Origin: an uncultured Bacteroidota bacterium
Lineage (GTDB): Bacteria; Bacteroidota; Ignavibacteria; UBA10030; UBA8401
NCBI GenBank assembly: GCA_937920105.1
Contig: CALETH010000117.1
Span: 1-15,384, forward strand
Direction: 5' to 3'
Length of the DNA stretch: 15,384 nt
Shown: piece after piece, positions 14,595 to 15,384 of the stretch
How the letters are laid out: the number at the start of each line of letters is the position of its first letter
Numbering within the stretch: the stretch's first letter is position 1
Program-made: the position numbers and the translations under genes
The notes under the pieces: generated by a model
What the model was told of the DNA's origin: nothing
Seen by the model: only the letters and a program-made list of their open reading frames with translations
Databases searched by the model: none

Positions 14595-14614
14595 CCCCAA
14601 CCTTTAGGTCGGGG
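14595..14614. repeat. Palindrome CCCC-AACC-TTTA-GGTC-GGGG
   Basis: The hairpin has an 8-position stem with one A-C mismatch and a TTTA loop. It resembles a common intergenic palindrome whose usual form would have G at the mismatched site (from memory). It is followed by AAAAATATAAAA, so it is not a classical terminator on this strand. Confidence 0.55.
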
Positions 14615-14632
14615 AAAAATATAAAACCAAAA

Positions 14633-14648
14633 TTTGACTTTAGTCAAA
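14633..14648. repeat. Small hairpin TTTGAC-TTTA-GTCAAA
   Basis: The stem is a perfect 6 bp with a TTTA loop, the same loop as in the palindrome 19 bp upstream. Weak on its own. Confidence 0.35.
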
Positions 14649-14679
14649 AAAATAAAAATCAGATGTAGGAACAGATTTG

Positions 14680-14740
14680 TCCCGCTTCTGCGGGATGCAA
14701 AACCATTCCATAAAAGTGTCATTCCCGCGAAAGCGGGAAT
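14680..14740. repeat. Pair of REP-like palindromes
   Basis: TCCCGC-TTCT-GCGGGA lies at 14680-14695, and ATTCCCGC-GAAA-GCGGGAAT at 14721-14740. The second is the core of a very widespread bacterial repeat which, when translated, gives the familiar SFPRKRES string. That string appears in the false upstream extension of the next gene. Confidence 0.75.
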
Positions 14741-14769
14741 CCAGAAAAGATTATAATCACCAAAAAATA

Positions 14770-15381
14770 ATGCAAACACCAATCGCAGAATTTTTCAAAA
14801 AAAATAAAAAATTTGTTCCACTAATTAGTAAATTTTATCCATTTAGTGAAGAACAACTAGAAAAATACCAAAATAATTTATTATGGAACGAAGAAGGTTT
14901 ATTGAGTAATACTCATATTAACTCAAATCCTGAATATTTGGAAAAATATAAAAATAAATTGGACTGGAATTTTTTATCTTCCAAAGACTATATCTTGTCA
15001 TCCAAAGAGTTAATAGAAAAATTTAAAGAACAATTAGACTGGGGAATACTAACAGAAAAACTGAATGTATTATTGTTAATAAAACTGCTCGAAAAATATC
15101 ACGATAAGTGGAATTGGAAACTTTTGAGTGAAAAAGAAGATTTTCCTTGGTCAGCAGAATTAATAGAAAAATACAAAAAGAAATGGGATTGGAAAAAATT
15201 AAGTGATAATGTTCATCTGTGTTGGTCGATGGAATTAATTGAAAAATACAAAGATAAATGGGACTGGAAATTACTATCCGAAAAATGGCTAAGGATATAC
15301 GGGATAAGTATATTGATCCGCCTAATACCACCGACTTTGCCATCATGTTCCTGCCATTTGAAAGTATTTATGCCGAGGTGA
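14770..15381 (+). CDS. 25-residue repeat protein, 3' end replaced by foreign sequence
   Basis: I do not recognise a named function. From about residue 35 the protein consists of 25-residue units with the pattern (L/Y)(I/L)EKYKxKWDWxxLSxx, roughly one unit per 75 bp: YLEKYKNKLDW, LIEKFKEQLDW, LLEKYHDKWNW, LIEKYKKKWDW and LIEKYKDKWDW. They are rich in Trp, Lys, Asp and Glu and probably helical; similar repeat proteins occur in Bacteroidota without known roles (recollection). ATG 14770 is chosen because the frame upstream runs through a REP palindrome, giving a spurious SFPRKRES segment. There is no Shine-Dalgarno site; TATAAT lies at 14752-14757. The repeats break off after LLSEKW at about 15288, in mid-unit. 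The final 31 residues in this frame are an out-of-frame reading of rmuC, so the true C-terminus is missing. Confidence 0.6.
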   Translation: MQTPIAEFFKKNKKFVPLISKFYPFSEEQLEKYQNNLLWNEEGLLSNTHINSNPEYLEKYKNKLDWNFLSSKDYILSSKELIEKFKEQLDWGILTEKLNVLLLIKLLEKYHDKWNWKLLSEKEDFPWSAELIEKYKKKWDWKKLSDNVHLCWSMELIEKYKDKWDWKLLSEKWLRIYGISILIRLIPPTLPSCSCHLKVFMPR

Positions 15382-15384
15382 TCC
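15285..15384 (+). pseudogene. rmuC: Fragment of rmuC, in a different frame from the repeat gene
   Basis: Read from 15285, the last 100 bp encode 33 residues beginning MAKDIRDKYIDPP and containing TTDFAIMFLPFESIYAEV. This is the well-conserved core motif of RmuC, a nuclease-fold protein that limits recombination at inverted repeats. In RmuC this motif lies far inside the protein, preceded by several hundred residues that are absent here. By count G+C is 43 of 100, higher than neighbouring genes look. The fragment is open to the window edge. Either it is an assembly chimera at a contig end, or a deletion joined rmuC to the repeat gene. Confidence 0.75.

Noticed and set aside
14677..14769. An N-terminal extension of the repeat protein starting at ATG 14677
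   Set aside because: It is encoded by a REP-like palindrome and gives the well-known spurious SFPRKRES string; the repeat-free ATG at 14770 is more sensible.
1..15384. tRNA, rRNA, transposase, integrase or toxin-antitoxin genes
   Set aside because: None was recognised on either strand; all long frames are accounted for by other genes or their shadows.

Overview
The window looks like an AT-rich (by eye about one third G+C) chromosomal piece of an Ignavibacteria/Chlorobi-type member of the Bacteroidota group. The main evidence is two secreted proteins that end in the long type IX secretion (T9SS) sorting domain with the NYPNPFNP ... LKVYD ... G(I/V)YFYKL ... KKM block, a form typical of Ignavibacteria. 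Taxonomy is inferred from these domains and was not computed. No rRNA, tRNA, transposase, integrase or CRISPR array was seen.

Layout: positions 118-4554 (+) hold sucC (succinyl-CoA synthetase beta), a 645-residue T9SS-exported beta-rich protein, and ddl (D-Ala-D-Ala ligase). A repeat-rich convergent gap with a bidirectional terminator follows. Positions 4736-9732 (-) read, in transcription order, tdk (thymidine kinase), nupC-type nucleoside transporter, a GT39/ArnT-like membrane glycosyltransferase, and a T9SS-exported NHL-repeat protein. A 441-bp divergent gap (9733-10173) is full of short dispersed repeats. Positions 10174-14536 (+) hold an M16 zinc peptidase, alanine dehydrogenase (ald), and a short NuoG-like iron-sulfur subunit standing outside any visible nuo operon. 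The right end carries a five-hairpin repeat cluster and a gene for a 25-residue-repeat protein. That gene stops abruptly and runs into about 100 bp of an rmuC coding sequence in another reading frame.

Most genes are housekeeping: TCA cycle, cell wall, nucleoside salvage (tdk with nupC is a coherent import-and-phosphorylate pair), alanine/pyruvate exchange, and respiratory electron transfer. The less ordinary content is in the non-coding DNA. (1) A 10-base G/C homopolymer lies between a -35 and a -10 box that match, hexamer for hexamer, those I see before the M16 gene, which suggests phase-variable expression of the NHL surface protein. (2) A degenerate 27-bp repeat family is present in at least nine units, three of which contain TATAAT just upstream of genes. 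(3) A 33-bp terminator hairpin is present in two nearly identical copies behind unrelated genes. (4) The right-end junction to rmuC is most simply read as a chimeric contig end.

No clearly new multi-gene system is visible. The strongest leads are the phase-variation candidate and the repeat-borne promoter elements.
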